Under the pieces are notes generated by a model. It saw nothing but the letters and a program-made list of their open reading frames with translations, had not been told where the DNA came from and made no database searches. A stretch of DNA of 64,000 nucleotides, from positions 3,705 to 67,704 of the forward strand of contig DATEDN010000177.1 of the NCBI GenBank assembly GCA_035281645.1. Reading direction: 5' to 3'. This document shows, piece after piece, positions 24,005 to 32,470 of the stretch. This DNA comes from JACCTH01 sp035281645 (GTDB lineage Bacteria > Actinomycetota > Acidimicrobiia > Spongiisociales > ZC4RG35). The stretch's first letter is position 1, and every line of letters begins with the position of its first letter. Both the position numbers and the translations under genes were made by a program.

Positions 24005-25516
24005 TCAAACCCGCGTCGTGCCGTAGCCCTCCGTTTCGGGGTGACCGTGCTCGCCCCGGGTCATGGCGAACTCCTCTTCAGGTGAGAGCACCAGCTTGTG
24101 TCGGCCAGCGGCACCGAAATAGGCAACGCCGAGCAGCACCCAGATTGCCGTTCCGTAGACGCCTGGCCGATAGCCCTCGTCGAGGAAAGTCGCGATCAAC
24201 GCCACAACTGCGATCAGCCCAGCAACGACGGCGCCTGGCACTCCGATCGGGCTCCGGTAGGGTCGGACGATGTTGGGCATGTTGCGGCGCAGCAACACGA
24301 ACGCCAGACACTGCATCGCGTAGGAGATCACGGCTCCAAAGACCGCCATGTTGAGCAACGCTCCGGACACAGTCGCGGCAAAGGCCGAATCCTGACCTCC
24401 GGCCCACCGCAGCAAGAGCGCCAGGAGGTAGCCCACCGCGGCGCCGAGCAGCAAGGCGACCCAAGGGGTCTTCCTCGTGCCGTGAGTGACCGACATGAAT
24501 TTGGGAAAGTATCCGGCCCGCGAAAGCGAGAAAATGTTGCGCCCGTAGGCGTAGATGATTGTGTGGAAGCTCGCGATCAAACCGGACAGCGCAGCCAGCC
24601 CGAGCAGAGCGGCGCCGGTTCCGCTCCCGAGAATCGCCCTAAATCCGTCGAGAAGAGGTTCCCCAGAGGTTCGAATCGCCTCGGCTCCGGTGACGCCCGT
24701 ATTGAGGAAGAGCACGATCGCGCCGGTGATCACGAGAGTCACCATTCCCCAGATCGTGGCCTTGGGAACGTCTCGCTTCGGATCCATCGACTCTTCCGCT
24801 GCCAGAGGTAATTCTTCGATTGCCAGGTAGAACCAAATCGCGAATGGCAGGGCAGCGAAGATCCCTCCTGCACCGAAAGGCAGGAATGGTGTGCCTCCTG
24901 CGGCCGGGGCGATGTCAGTCAGCCTCCCGGCCTCGAAGTTCGGAATCGAAATCACTGTGTAAATCGCCAGCACGGCTAGCGAAACGAGGCAGATAGCGAT
25001 TGAGAAGCGCATCGTTGCTTCGATTCCGACGATGTTCAATCCAACAAAGAGGACGTAAAAGATCGCCAGCCACACCATCTCGTTCAGGTCAAGGCCGATC
25101 AACTCGGCGAAGACCGGTCGGGCGTAGGCGGCGGCGAAGGTCCCCACCACCGCTGTCGTGACGACGTACTCAATGTTCTCGGCGAGCCCGGTGATGAATC
25201 CGCCCCATGGTCCCATGGCCGATCGCGCAAACGAGTATGCACCTCCCGTATGGGGCAGCGCCGGCGACATCTCGGCGATCGAATAACAGAGACCGAAGTA
25301 CATGATCGTGATGATCACGGTGGCGATGAGAAGGCCCCCGAAGCCCCCGACATTGAGCCCCAGGTTCCATCCCGAGAAATCACCGGAGATGACGGCGGCG
25401 ACCCCCAGCGCCCACAAGGACCAGACCCCGGCGTGTCTTCGCAGGCCGCGTTCGCTGAAATAAGTCTGGTCGACGTTCTGATAGGTGACCGAGCCGATTT
25501 TGCGCTCGTTGGTCAT
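24005..25516 (-). CDS. APC-family amine/amino-acid permease (ethanolamine permease-like)
   Basis: 503 residues, about twelve membrane helices. The opening YFSERGLRRHAGVWSLWALG and the stretch GVAAVISGDFSGWNLGLNVGG are characteristic of the ethanolamine permease branch of the APC superfamily. AEMSPALPHTGGAYSFARSAMGPWGGF is the conserved helix-3 region. It should import ethanolamine or a related small amine. An SD (GAGGAGG) precedes the ATG. It is divergent from the glutamine-synthetase-like gene at 25659, supporting a role in supplying an amine for gamma-glutamylation. Confidence 0.85.
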   Translation of the reverse strand: MTNERKIGSVTYQNVDQTYFSERGLRRHAGVWSLWALGVAAVISGDFSGWNLGLNVGGFGGLLIATVIITIMYFGLCYSIAEMSPALPHTGGAYSFARSAMGPWGGFITGLAENIEYVVTTAVVGTFAAAYARPVFAELIGLDLNEMVWLAIFYVLFVGLNIVGIEATMRFSIAICLVSLAVLAIYTVISIPNFEAGRLTDIAPAAGGTPFLPFGAGGIFAALPFAIWFYLAIEELPLAAEESMDPKRDVPKATIWGMVTLVITGAIVLFLNTGVTGAEAIRTSGEPLLDGFRAILGSGTGAALLGLAALSGLIASFHTIIYAYGRNIFSLSRAGYFPKFMSVTHGTRKTPWVALLLGAAVGYLLALLLRWAGGQDSAFAATVSGALLNMAVFGAVISYAMQCLAFVLLRRNMPNIVRPYRSPIGVPGAVVAGLIAVVALIATFLDEGYRPGVYGTAIWVLLGVAYFGAAGRHKLVLSPEEEFAMTRGEHGHPETEGYGTTRV

Positions 25517-25658
25517 AGGCCTCCTCTGCCGGCAGGGGACACTAGAAATCGCCGGGATCCGTTGCCGGAGGAATCGACACCTTTTTCACGATCGCTTCGG
25601 CATCGCCTCCGCTTCCGGCTCTACGCTTTCGCCCGCTCAAGTGAATGGAGGCTGACCG

Positions 25659-27032
25659 ATGACTCGTGGGCAGTTGACCACCGACGACCTCGCCGGGTTG
25701 GTTGACACGGGGAAAGTTGACACCGTCGTGGTGGCTTTCACGGACCACTACGGCCGCCTCCACGGCAAGCGATTCGAGGCGTCATACTTTCTCGAGGACG
25801 TTGCGGGCGCCGGCACCCACGGTTGTGACTACCTACTCACCGTCGACATGGAGATGGAACCGGTCCCCGGCTACAAATACGCCAACTGGGAGCTGGGGTA
25901 TGGGGACTTCCACATGGTTCCCGATATGGAAACGCTGCGGGTGGCGAGCTGGCTCGACCGCAGTGCCATCGTCCTCTCCGACTTGCATGATCCCCACCAC
26001 CACGACCTCGTCGCGGTAGCGCCGCGGACGATCCTTCGTCGGCAGTTGGAACGGGCGGGTGCGTCTGGTTTCACAGCCCAAGGTGCCTCAGAAATCGAAT
26101 ACTTTCTATTTCAAGACAGTTATCGCGAGGCGGCTGCCCGCCGATACCAGGACCTCAACCCGGCGGGCTGGTATATCGAGGACTACCACCTTCTCCAAGG
26201 AACTCGCGAGGAGAAATACAACGGGGCCGTCCGTCGGCACCTATCGGCTTCCGGGATTCCAGTAGAGAATTCGAAAGGGGAGTGGGGCCGGGGGCAGCAC
26301 GAGATGAACATTCGCTACGCCCACGTCCTCGAGATGGCCGATCGGCATTCGATCATGAAGCTGGCGATGAAAGAGATTGCCGAGTCCATGGACATGTCGG
26401 TGACATTCATGGCCAAACCGCAGATGACGGAAGCTGGCTCGTCATGTCACATCCACTTGAGTCTGTGGTCGGGGGATGACAACGCATTCCCCGGCGAGGT
26501 AGCCGAGGGGCCTATCAACGTATCTCCCACCTTCCGACACTTCTTGGGCGGGTGGATGAGTCATGTCCCCGAGGTGATGCCCTTCCTTGCCCCGACGATC
26601 AACTCGTTCAAGCGCTACCAGGACGGATCTTGGGCCCCAACAAGGATTGCCTGGTCCTATGACAATCGCACGGCTGGCTTCCGGGTAGTCGGTCATGGCT
26701 CCGGTCTGCGGATTGAGTGCCGGATTCCAGGAGCGGACTGCAACCCCTACCTCGCCTATGCCGCCGTCCTGGCATCCGGCCTCGATGGGATAGCCAATCA
26801 GATCGAGCCGCCGCCCCATTTCGCTGGCGATATCTACCAGGCGTCGGAACTACCCCGCGTGCCCCGAACCTTGCGGGAGGCCACGGACAACTTTGCCGCC
26901 TCTGAGTTCGTCAAAGCCGCCTTCGGGGAGGACGTTCAGGAGCACTACACCCACTTCTTCCGCCAGGAGCAGGACGCCTTTGACAACTCCGTTACCGACT
27001 GGGAGCGGTGGCGATACTTCGAGCGCATCTGA
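25659..27032 (+). CDS. Glutamine-synthetase-like gamma-glutamyl-amine ligase (GlnA4/PuuA-like)
   Basis: 457 residues of the glutamine synthetase fold. The N-terminal beta-grasp (VDTVVVAFTDHYGRLHGKRFEA) replaces the usual GlnA sequence. The catalytic domain carries QGASEIEYFLFQDSY, NSKGEWGRGQHEMNIRYA, MAKPQMTEAGSSCHIHLSLW, and the ATP/ammonium region RIAWSYDNRTAGFRVVGHG. The adenylylation-site region of true GlnA is not conserved. Relatives ligate glutamate to polyamines or ethanolamine using ATP. The neighbouring ethanolamine-type permease and SDR favour ethanolamine or another short amine. SD GGAGG precedes the ATG. Confidence 0.85.
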   Translation: MTRGQLTTDDLAGLVDTGKVDTVVVAFTDHYGRLHGKRFEASYFLEDVAGAGTHGCDYLLTVDMEMEPVPGYKYANWELGYGDFHMVPDMETLRVASWLDRSAIVLSDLHDPHHHDLVAVAPRTILRRQLERAGASGFTAQGASEIEYFLFQDSYREAAARRYQDLNPAGWYIEDYHLLQGTREEKYNGAVRRHLSASGIPVENSKGEWGRGQHEMNIRYAHVLEMADRHSIMKLAMKEIAESMDMSVTFMAKPQMTEAGSSCHIHLSLWSGDDNAFPGEVAEGPINVSPTFRHFLGGWMSHVPEVMPFLAPTINSFKRYQDGSWAPTRIAWSYDNRTAGFRVVGHGSGLRIECRIPGADCNPYLAYAAVLASGLDGIANQIEPPPHFAGDIYQASELPRVPRTLREATDNFAASEFVKAAFGEDVQEHYTHFFRQEQDAFDNSVTDWERWRYFERI

Positions 27033-27805
27033 TGCGTTTGGAGAACAAAGTGGCCCTGATCACTGGCGCCGCCGGGGGAATTGGCCGCGAGGCCTCAGCC
27101 CTGTTCGCAGCCGAGGGGGCATCGGTGGTGGTCGTGGACCTCGATCGGGAGGCGGCAGTCGCCGTAGCCAACGAGATCAATCAGAGCGGAGGCCGGGCGA
27201 CGGCTGTTGGCGCCGACGTGTCCAAGGCCGCCGAATGCGAGGCGATGGTGGCGGCAGCCGAATCGGAGTTCGGTCGGCTCGATGTGCTTTTCAACAACGC
27301 CGGGATCATGCACTCCGATGACGACGACGCCGTTGCCACCGACGAGCACGTGTGGGATCTGACGCTGAATGTCAACGCCAAAGGGGTGTTCCTGGGATGC
27401 AAGTTCGGGATCCCGGCGCTGCGTCGCGCCGGAGGGGGATCGATCATCAACACCGCCTCCTTCGTGGCACTGTTGGGAGCAGCCACGCCCCAAGTGGCTT
27501 ACACGGCCTCGAAGGGTGCAGTGCTCTCGATGACCAGGGAACTGGCGGTGCTTCACGCCCGAGAGAACATTCGCGTAAACGCCCTCTGCCCCGGTCCGCT
27601 CCATACCGAGCTTCTGATGAAGTTTCTCGACACCGAAGAGAAGAAGGCACGGCGGCTGGTTCACATCCCAATGGGCCGGTTCGGCGAAGCTAAGGAGATG
27701 GCCCAGGCCGCGCTCTGGCTCGCATCGGATGAGTCTTCTTTCACCACCGGCTCCACCTTCGTGGTAGATGGGGGGATCACGGCGGCGTACGTGACCCCGT
27801 TCTAA
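27032..27805 (+). CDS. SDR-family NAD(P)-dependent oxidoreductase
   Basis: 257 residues from ATG 27032, sharing one base with the preceding stop (TGATG). The dinucleotide motif is GAAGGIGREASALFA, the NNAG motif is LFNNAGIM, and the catalytic Ser and YxxxK are in INTASF and YTASKGAV. The fold is a classical SDR. Co-translation with the gamma-glutamyl ligase suggests it oxidises the alcohol group of a gamma-glutamylated amino-alcohol, but other substrates are possible. Its stop overlaps the convergent glnD stop by 4 bp. Confidence 0.88.
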   Translation: MRLENKVALITGAAGGIGREASALFAAEGASVVVVDLDREAAVAVANEINQSGGRATAVGADVSKAAECEAMVAAAESEFGRLDVLFNNAGIMHSDDDDAVATDEHVWDLTLNVNAKGVFLGCKFGIPALRRAGGGSIINTASFVALLGAATPQVAYTASKGAVLSMTRELAVLHARENIRVNALCPGPLHTELLMKFLDTEEKKARRLVHIPMGRFGEAKEMAQAALWLASDESSFTTGSTFVVDGGITAAYVTPF

Positions 27806-30147
27806 GGAGCCACCCCGCCAACAGCAGTTAGCGCCCTCTCGATTGCTTCGTCAGTTACGTGTGTGGGCTTGGTCACCCCGAAGACGTCGATCGCTTCGCC
27901 GCGGCGGGTATCGATCTTGGCGAGGGTGATTGAAAGACCGAGTGAGGTCATGGCGAGAGCGAGGTCGTGAAGCAACCCCACCCGATCGCGAGTGCGGATG
28001 TCGATGGTGGTGCCGCTTACCCGGACGTCCGTTGCTCTTGCGTTCGCCCCCAGCGGTGCGGTGTGCTTCTCCGCCAGGCGCGCCTCGAGGTCGAGCGTGC
28101 CGGCGACCGTTCTTTCCAGAGTTTCCCGAACCGCGGGCCATCTTCCCTGGCCCACCATGTCCGACCCGCGGGAGTCGGCTACTCGGAAAGTATCGATCGC
28201 TAAACCGTCGTTGCGAGTGACCACCCGAGCCTCGAGCACATTCAGGTTGTGGAGGGCGAGAACACCGGCAACGGTGGCGAGCAGACCCTGGCGATCGCGG
28301 GCGGCCACCACGATGTTTGAAACGGGAGCTCCTGGCACCACGGCCGTGCGCACTTCGGCAGCGCCCAGGTCGGGATGTGCAAGGCGGAGGTGAGTGGCGA
28401 CGACATCGGTGCCGAAGCGACCCAGATAATCAGGTGGCATCCCCTCGAGATGGTCGGTGATGGATCGCGGGTCAAGCTCGGGGACGAGGATCGCCAGCTC
28501 ATCTACGACCGCCTCGGGCAGGGACGTCTCCCGCCCCTCGAAGACGGCGGCGGCTCTTGTGAACAGCGCCCTGAGCAACGATTCCTTCCACGGGCTCCAC
28601 ATGTCGGCTCCGGTGGAGCGAGCGTCGGCCACGCTGAGGAGCGTGAGCAGCCGCAGAAAGTCGAGGCTTCCCACCGAGGCGGCGAAGAGGCCAATCACGG
28701 CAGGGTCTTCGATATCCCTGCGAAAGGCGGTCTCGGGCAGGAGCAGGTGGTGACGTACAGCCTCGCCGACTACTCCCGCCGTGGTGAGGGGGAATCCGAT
28801 CCGGATTAGAAGCTTTCGAGCCAGGTCGCTCCCGGTGACGGAGTGATCGCCCGGCAAACCCTTTCCAATGTCATGGAGGAATGCCGCCAGCAGTACCTCG
28901 TCGAGACCACCCATCTGGTCGGCGATCTCCCCGCACCAGTCGATGGCACCATCGGCGAGTTCGACGACATTGGCGACCGTGGCCCCGAGGTGGGCATCGA
29001 CAGGATGCTGGTGGAAGGGAGCCACCTGGGCAAGCCCCCGGACGTGTCCCAACTCGGGCAAGGCGCCCGCCAGCCATCCGGCCTCCCAGAGCCCGAGTAG
29101 CGCTTCCCACCCGGCGCTGCCTTCGGCGAGGAGAGCGAGCAGGCTCGAGCGATCTCCCGAATGCCAGTCGGGGGGACCGAGGCGAGCGACGAAGTCGCGC
29201 TCCCACACTGAAAGTCGACCGCCCGACCCCGACGCCGCCGCGGCCCGTGCGTAGGCAAATGGCGTTGCCGCTGGCTCACGCTTCCCCCAGCGGGAGCGCA
29301 CCAATCGAATAACGGCCAGACCGGCATGATTGATCGGATCGGTCCCCGCCGGCCGCACCCGGCCCCATCGAAGGGCGGCGGCTCCATCGATGGTTCGGGC
29401 AGCGCCGTAGACCTCCGTGGCGAGCTCGGTGGGATCGCGGCCCAACCAGTCGCCTACCTGAGACCGCAGCTCGACGTAATAGAGATCGGCAGCTCGGCGT
29501 TGGACCGCGTGAAGTGCCTCTCGGACCTGGAGTAGGGTCGCCACCGCAGCCTCTTCGTCCTCCCTCGCCGGGAGCCTCGGTTGCTCTCCGATGAGACGGG
29601 AACGCTTCCGGTCCCATTCGAGTCGGTGATGGCTTCGCAGGCCGCCACGGCCACTCTTGATGTCGAGCTCCTGTCGGGCGAAAGGCTCGCGTTCCCAGAC
29701 TCTGTGCTCTTCGGCTGCCAGCAGCTCGGGCAGGTGGGCCCGCGCTCCGGCCAGAAGCTTGGCCAGCCCAGCCTGTAGCTCGTCGAACAACGGTGGAGGG
29801 CCAGAAATGAGACGAGCCGAAAGCAGAGAGCAAAGCGCCGCCAAATCGTCGCGGGCGAAGGTGAGGCTGGCGCGAACCGTGCGGGTGGCGTGACCGACCT
29901 TGTGCCTGGAATCCCACAGTGGATAGAGGATCGACCGAATCGCCTCCTCGGGCGGCGGTCCCTCGTGAAGGAAGAGCAGGTCGATGTCAGAGTGCAGGGA
30001 AAGCTCGGCCCGACCGTATCCGCCGACCGCAAGGACGCCGAGCTCGGGGTGGGCTTGCGCTAGCCCTCCGAGAAGGCGATCGATCTCATCGGATCGGGCC
30101 TGCAGAGGGAAGCCCAGGTCGCTAAATGGCTTCAGCCCCTCGCTCAC
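27802..30147 (-). CDS. glnD: PII nucleotidylyltransferase/removing enzyme
   Basis: 781 residues, full length. Domains in order: nucleotidyltransferase (LAVGGYGRAELSLHSDIDLLFL with the two metal-binding Asp residues), a linker helical region, an HD phosphohydrolase domain (LAAFLHDIGKGLPGDHS), and two C-terminal ACT domains (NIVVAARDRQGLLATVAGVL; DIRTRDRVGLLHDLALAM) that sense glutamine. It modifies PII; in characterised actinobacteria this is adenylylation of the T-loop tyrosine. It overlaps glnB by 26 bp in the order amtB-glnB-glnD. Confidence 0.95.
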   Translation of the reverse strand: MSEGLKPFSDLGFPLQARSDEIDRLLGGLAQAHPELGVLAVGGYGRAELSLHSDIDLLFLHEGPPPEEAIRSILYPLWDSRHKVGHATRTVRASLTFARDDLAALCSLLSARLISGPPPLFDELQAGLAKLLAGARAHLPELLAAEEHRVWEREPFARQELDIKSGRGGLRSHHRLEWDRKRSRLIGEQPRLPAREDEEAAVATLLQVREALHAVQRRAADLYYVELRSQVGDWLGRDPTELATEVYGAARTIDGAAALRWGRVRPAGTDPINHAGLAVIRLVRSRWGKREPAATPFAYARAAAASGSGGRLSVWERDFVARLGPPDWHSGDRSSLLALLAEGSAGWEALLGLWEAGWLAGALPELGHVRGLAQVAPFHQHPVDAHLGATVANVVELADGAIDWCGEIADQMGGLDEVLLAAFLHDIGKGLPGDHSVTGSDLARKLLIRIGFPLTTAGVVGEAVRHHLLLPETAFRRDIEDPAVIGLFAASVGSLDFLRLLTLLSVADARSTGADMWSPWKESLLRALFTRAAAVFEGRETSLPEAVVDELAILVPELDPRSITDHLEGMPPDYLGRFGTDVVATHLRLAHPDLGAAEVRTAVVPGAPVSNIVVAARDRQGLLATVAGVLALHNLNVLEARVVTRNDGLAIDTFRVADSRGSDMVGQGRWPAVRETLERTVAGTLDLEARLAEKHTAPLGANARATDVRVSGTTIDIRTRDRVGLLHDLALAMTSLGLSITLAKIDTRRGEAIDVFGVTKPTHVTDEAIERALTAVGGVAP

Positions 30148-30460
30148 CTGTCCTTATCCTCAATATCTCCTCGATCGGCAGGACGATGACCTTGCCGTCT
30201 CCAATGTCCCCGGTGCGGGCGGCACCTTCGATCGCCCCCACTACCCGCTCGACGTCATCATCTCCAACCGCCAGCTCGATGCGCGTCTTGGGAACGAATT
30301 CGACCTTGTATTCGGCTCCCCGATACACCTCTGTCTGTCCCGACTGGCGGCCAAAGCCTCGAATCTCACCGACCGACATTCCGGTGACTCCTACCTCTCG
30401 CAAGGCGTCCTTGACTTCCTCGAGTTTGAAGGGCTTGACGTACGCAATGATCAGCTTCAA
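30122..30460 (-). CDS. glnB: Nitrogen regulatory protein PII
   Basis: 112 residues. The N-terminus KLIIAYVKPFKLEEVKDAL, the T-loop FGRQSGQTEVYRGAEYKVEF with Tyr 51 as modification site, and the B- and C-loop regions (ARTGDIGDGKVIVLP, IRTGERG) are intact. PII trimers bind ATP/ADP and 2-oxoglutarate and control AmtB and nitrogen enzymes. It could equally be called glnK because it is linked to amtB. Ten bp separate it from amtB. Confidence 0.97.
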   Translation of the reverse strand: MKLIIAYVKPFKLEEVKDALREVGVTGMSVGEIRGFGRQSGQTEVYRGAEYKVEFVPKTRIELAVGDDDVERVVGAIEGAARTGDIGDGKVIVLPIEEILRIRTGERGAEAI

Positions 30461-30469
30461 CAGACTCTC

Positions 30470-31666
30470 CTATTCCGAGAACACGTAACCCCGCTCTTCG
30501 TGGAGCGAGATGTCGAGACCTTCGGTTTCCTGATTTTCTTCGACCCTGAGGCCAGTAATGGCTTTGACAATTCGGGCCAGCAGGTACGAGGCGATGAAGG
30601 TGAAAGCGATTACCACCAACACGGCAGCAACTTGTTTGAAAAAGAAGTTCGCCCCACCGAAGAGCAGGCCGTCGGGTACTACCGAATTGATCCGGCTCTC
30701 GGCGAACACCCCGAGGAGCACCGAGCCGACAATGCCGCCGACCAGGTGGACGCCGACGACATCGAGGGAGTCGTCGTAGCCAAAGCGAAACTTGAGGCTC
30801 ACCGCCAAAAAGCACAGATATCCGGCTGCGGCCCCGATGACGATCGCCGACATCGGTGACACGAAACCTGCTCCGGGGGTGATGGCGACCAACCCGGCCA
30901 CGGCCCCAGAGGCGGCGCCCAAGGTCGTGGGTTTACCGTTCTTCATCCACTCGGCGACTACCCAGCTCAGCGCTGCGACCGAGGCGGCGATTTGGGTGGT
31001 GACGAAGGCACTGATCGCGATTCCATCGGCGGCCAGAGCAGAGCCTGCGTTGAAGCCGAACCATCCAAACCAGAGGATGCCGGTCCCGAGCAGGGTGAGC
31101 GGCAGGGAGTGAGGGCGCATCGCCTCAGCCCCGAACCCGCGCCGGGGTCCGAGAGCGAATACCAGGGCCAGGGCAGCAATCCCGGCGTTGATGTGGACGA
31201 CAAGTCCTCCGGCGAAATCGCGAACCCCCCATGCGAAGAGCCACCCCTCAGCAGCGAAACCCCAATGGGCCACGATCGGATAGATGATCAGCGCCCACAG
31301 AGTCGTGAACAAGACCCAGGCGGAGAACTTCATGCGTTCCGCCACCGCCCCCGAGATAAGGGCCGGGGTGATGATGGCGAACATCATCTGGAACACCATG
31401 AAGAGCAAGCTGTCGCCCTCGACTCCTCGCAGGGCGAAGAAGTCCAACCCTCCGATGAGCCCGCCAAGGTCGCTGCCGAAGGCCAACGTGTAACCGACCA
31501 CGGTCCAGACCACGGTCACGATCGAGATCGTGAAGAAGTTCTTCATGAGCATGTTGAGAACATTCTTCGATCGCACCATTCCCCCGTAGAAAAGAGCCAG
31601 CCCGGGGGTCATGAACAGCACCAGCGCGGAGCTGATCAAGAGCCAGGCAATGGATCCTTCGCTCAC
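30470..31666 (-). CDS. amtB: Ammonium transporter
   Basis: 398 residues with eleven membrane helices. The start is GTG with SD GAGGAGG. Conserved sequences include PGLALFYGGMVRSKNVLNML, AHWGFAAEGWLFAWGVRDFAGG with a pore His region, ILWFGWFGFNAGSALAADG, and DVVGVHLVGGIVGSVLLGVF with the second pore His. It conducts ammonia/ammonium and is blocked by PII when nitrogen is plentiful. It begins the amtB-glnB-glnD operon, divergent from the MerB-like operon at 31784. Confidence 0.97.
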   Translation of the reverse strand: MSEGSIAWLLISSALVLFMTPGLALFYGGMVRSKNVLNMLMKNFFTISIVTVVWTVVGYTLAFGSDLGGLIGGLDFFALRGVEGDSLLFMVFQMMFAIITPALISGAVAERMKFSAWVLFTTLWALIIYPIVAHWGFAAEGWLFAWGVRDFAGGLVVHINAGIAALALVFALGPRRGFGAEAMRPHSLPLTLLGTGILWFGWFGFNAGSALAADGIAISAFVTTQIAASVAALSWVVAEWMKNGKPTTLGAASGAVAGLVAITPGAGFVSPMSAIVIGAAAGYLCFLAVSLKFRFGYDDSLDVVGVHLVGGIVGSVLLGVFAESRINSVVPDGLLFGGANFFFKQVAAVLVVIAFTFIASYLLARIVKAITGLRVEENQETEGLDISLHEERGYVFSE

Positions 31667-31740
31667 CTCGCCTCCTCGAATCGGGAGACGACACGTTCAG
31701 CCCGAAGTGTTTCGAGAACGTTTCCTCGCGGTTAAACCTT

Positions 31741-31783
31741 CTGCGCGGATTTTCCCGTTTCAGGAACGGCTAAATCCGCGCAG
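31741..31783. repeat. Two-tier palindrome abutting the MerB-like start
   Basis: The outer arms CTGCGCGGATTT (31741-31752) and AAATCCGCGCAG (31772-31783) are perfectly complementary. Inside is a second perfect stem CCGTT-TCAGG-AACGG (31755-31769). The outer arm touches the ATG at 31784. A related palindrome is at 45023-45070. It may be an operator, a leader hairpin or a repeat element; no SD can fit between it and the ATG. Confidence 0.75.
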
Positions 31784-32470
31784 ATGTCTCGTCCTAGGAT
31801 CGAGGGCTTGGATCCTTCCGATCTCGAACTCAGAAACGCCACTTATCAATTCTTCGTCGAACTCGGTCGCGCCCCTTCAGTCGAGGAGATGGCGGCGGCT
31901 CGGAGTCAGCCGGTGGAGGTGGTTCGCGATGGCTGGCGACGGCTCCATGAGGCTCACGCCCTCGTCGTCGACGACGAGACCACCGAATTGGTTATGGCCA
32001 ATCCCTTCGCTGCCCGGGCCACCGATTTCAGGGTCTACGCAGAGGAGCGCACTTGGTTTGCCAACTGTGCCTGGGATGCCTTCGGAATCGGGGCTGCCCT
32101 TGGGGTTGATTCGGTCATCGAGACTGTGTGCCCGGACTGCTCCGATCCGATTCAGATATCGGTCACCGCGGGCGTTCCCGACGACCTGGCTTCGGTTTTT
32201 CATGTGCTCGTGCCAGCTGCTCAGTGGTGGAATGACATCACGCATACCTGAAGGACGATGCTGCTCTTCCGGTCGGAGGAACATGTGAACCGGTGGCTCG
32301 CAGGGAGACCACGGGGGGCGACCCTCTCTACCGCCGAGCTTTCCGATCTCGCGACGGCATGGTGGGGGGATCGGTTGGCGACCGATTGGAAGCCTCACAC
32401 CCGACAGCAAAACCAGAGAATCCTTGAGGACCTCGGGCTCACAGGCCCGTTTTGGGATCTCGGGTCATGA
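31784..32470 (+). CDS. MerB-like (organomercurial lyase family) protein, candidate selenoprotein with in-frame TGA (Sec156)
   Basis: Reading the TGA at 32249-32251 as selenocysteine gives a 228-residue protein. The two halves are in the same frame, so this is not a frameshift. Residues 1-90 are a winged-helix region and 90-228 a MerB-like lyase domain. In E. coli MerB the active site uses Cys96, Asp99 and Cys159, with structural Cys117. Here WFANCAWDAF supplies Cys95 and Asp98, ETVCPDC supplies Cys116, and U156 falls exactly at Cys159. Downstream sequence TMLLFRSEEHV and the C-terminal GLTGPFW match what I recall of actinobacterial family members that have Cys at this point. A SECIS-like hairpin follows at 32265-32280. 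The stop overlaps the aldehyde dehydrogenase ATG (ATGA), so the 3' half is likely translated. The alternative is a nonsense-disrupted pseudogene. Substrate unknown; mercury is not implied. Confidence 0.75.
32265..32280 (+). promoter_or_regulatory. SECIS-like hairpin of the MerB-like gene
   Basis: UCUUCC (32265-32270) pairs with GGAGGA (32275-32280), with one G-U pair, leaving the tetraloop GGUC. The loop starts 20 nt after the TGA and begins with G followed by GU, as in the E. coli fdhF SECIS, whose loop contains GGUC at almost the same distance. This fits the bacterial SECIS rules for SelB binding. Confidence 0.6.

Noticed and set aside
31667..31740. Riboswitch leader of amtB
   Set aside because: The leader is short and shows only a normal SD; no conserved riboswitch core was recognised.
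31784..32470. Frameshift as the reason for two adjacent reading frames in the MerB-like gene
   Set aside because: The post-TGA frame is in the same phase (offset divisible by 3), so no frameshift is needed; only one TGA separates them.
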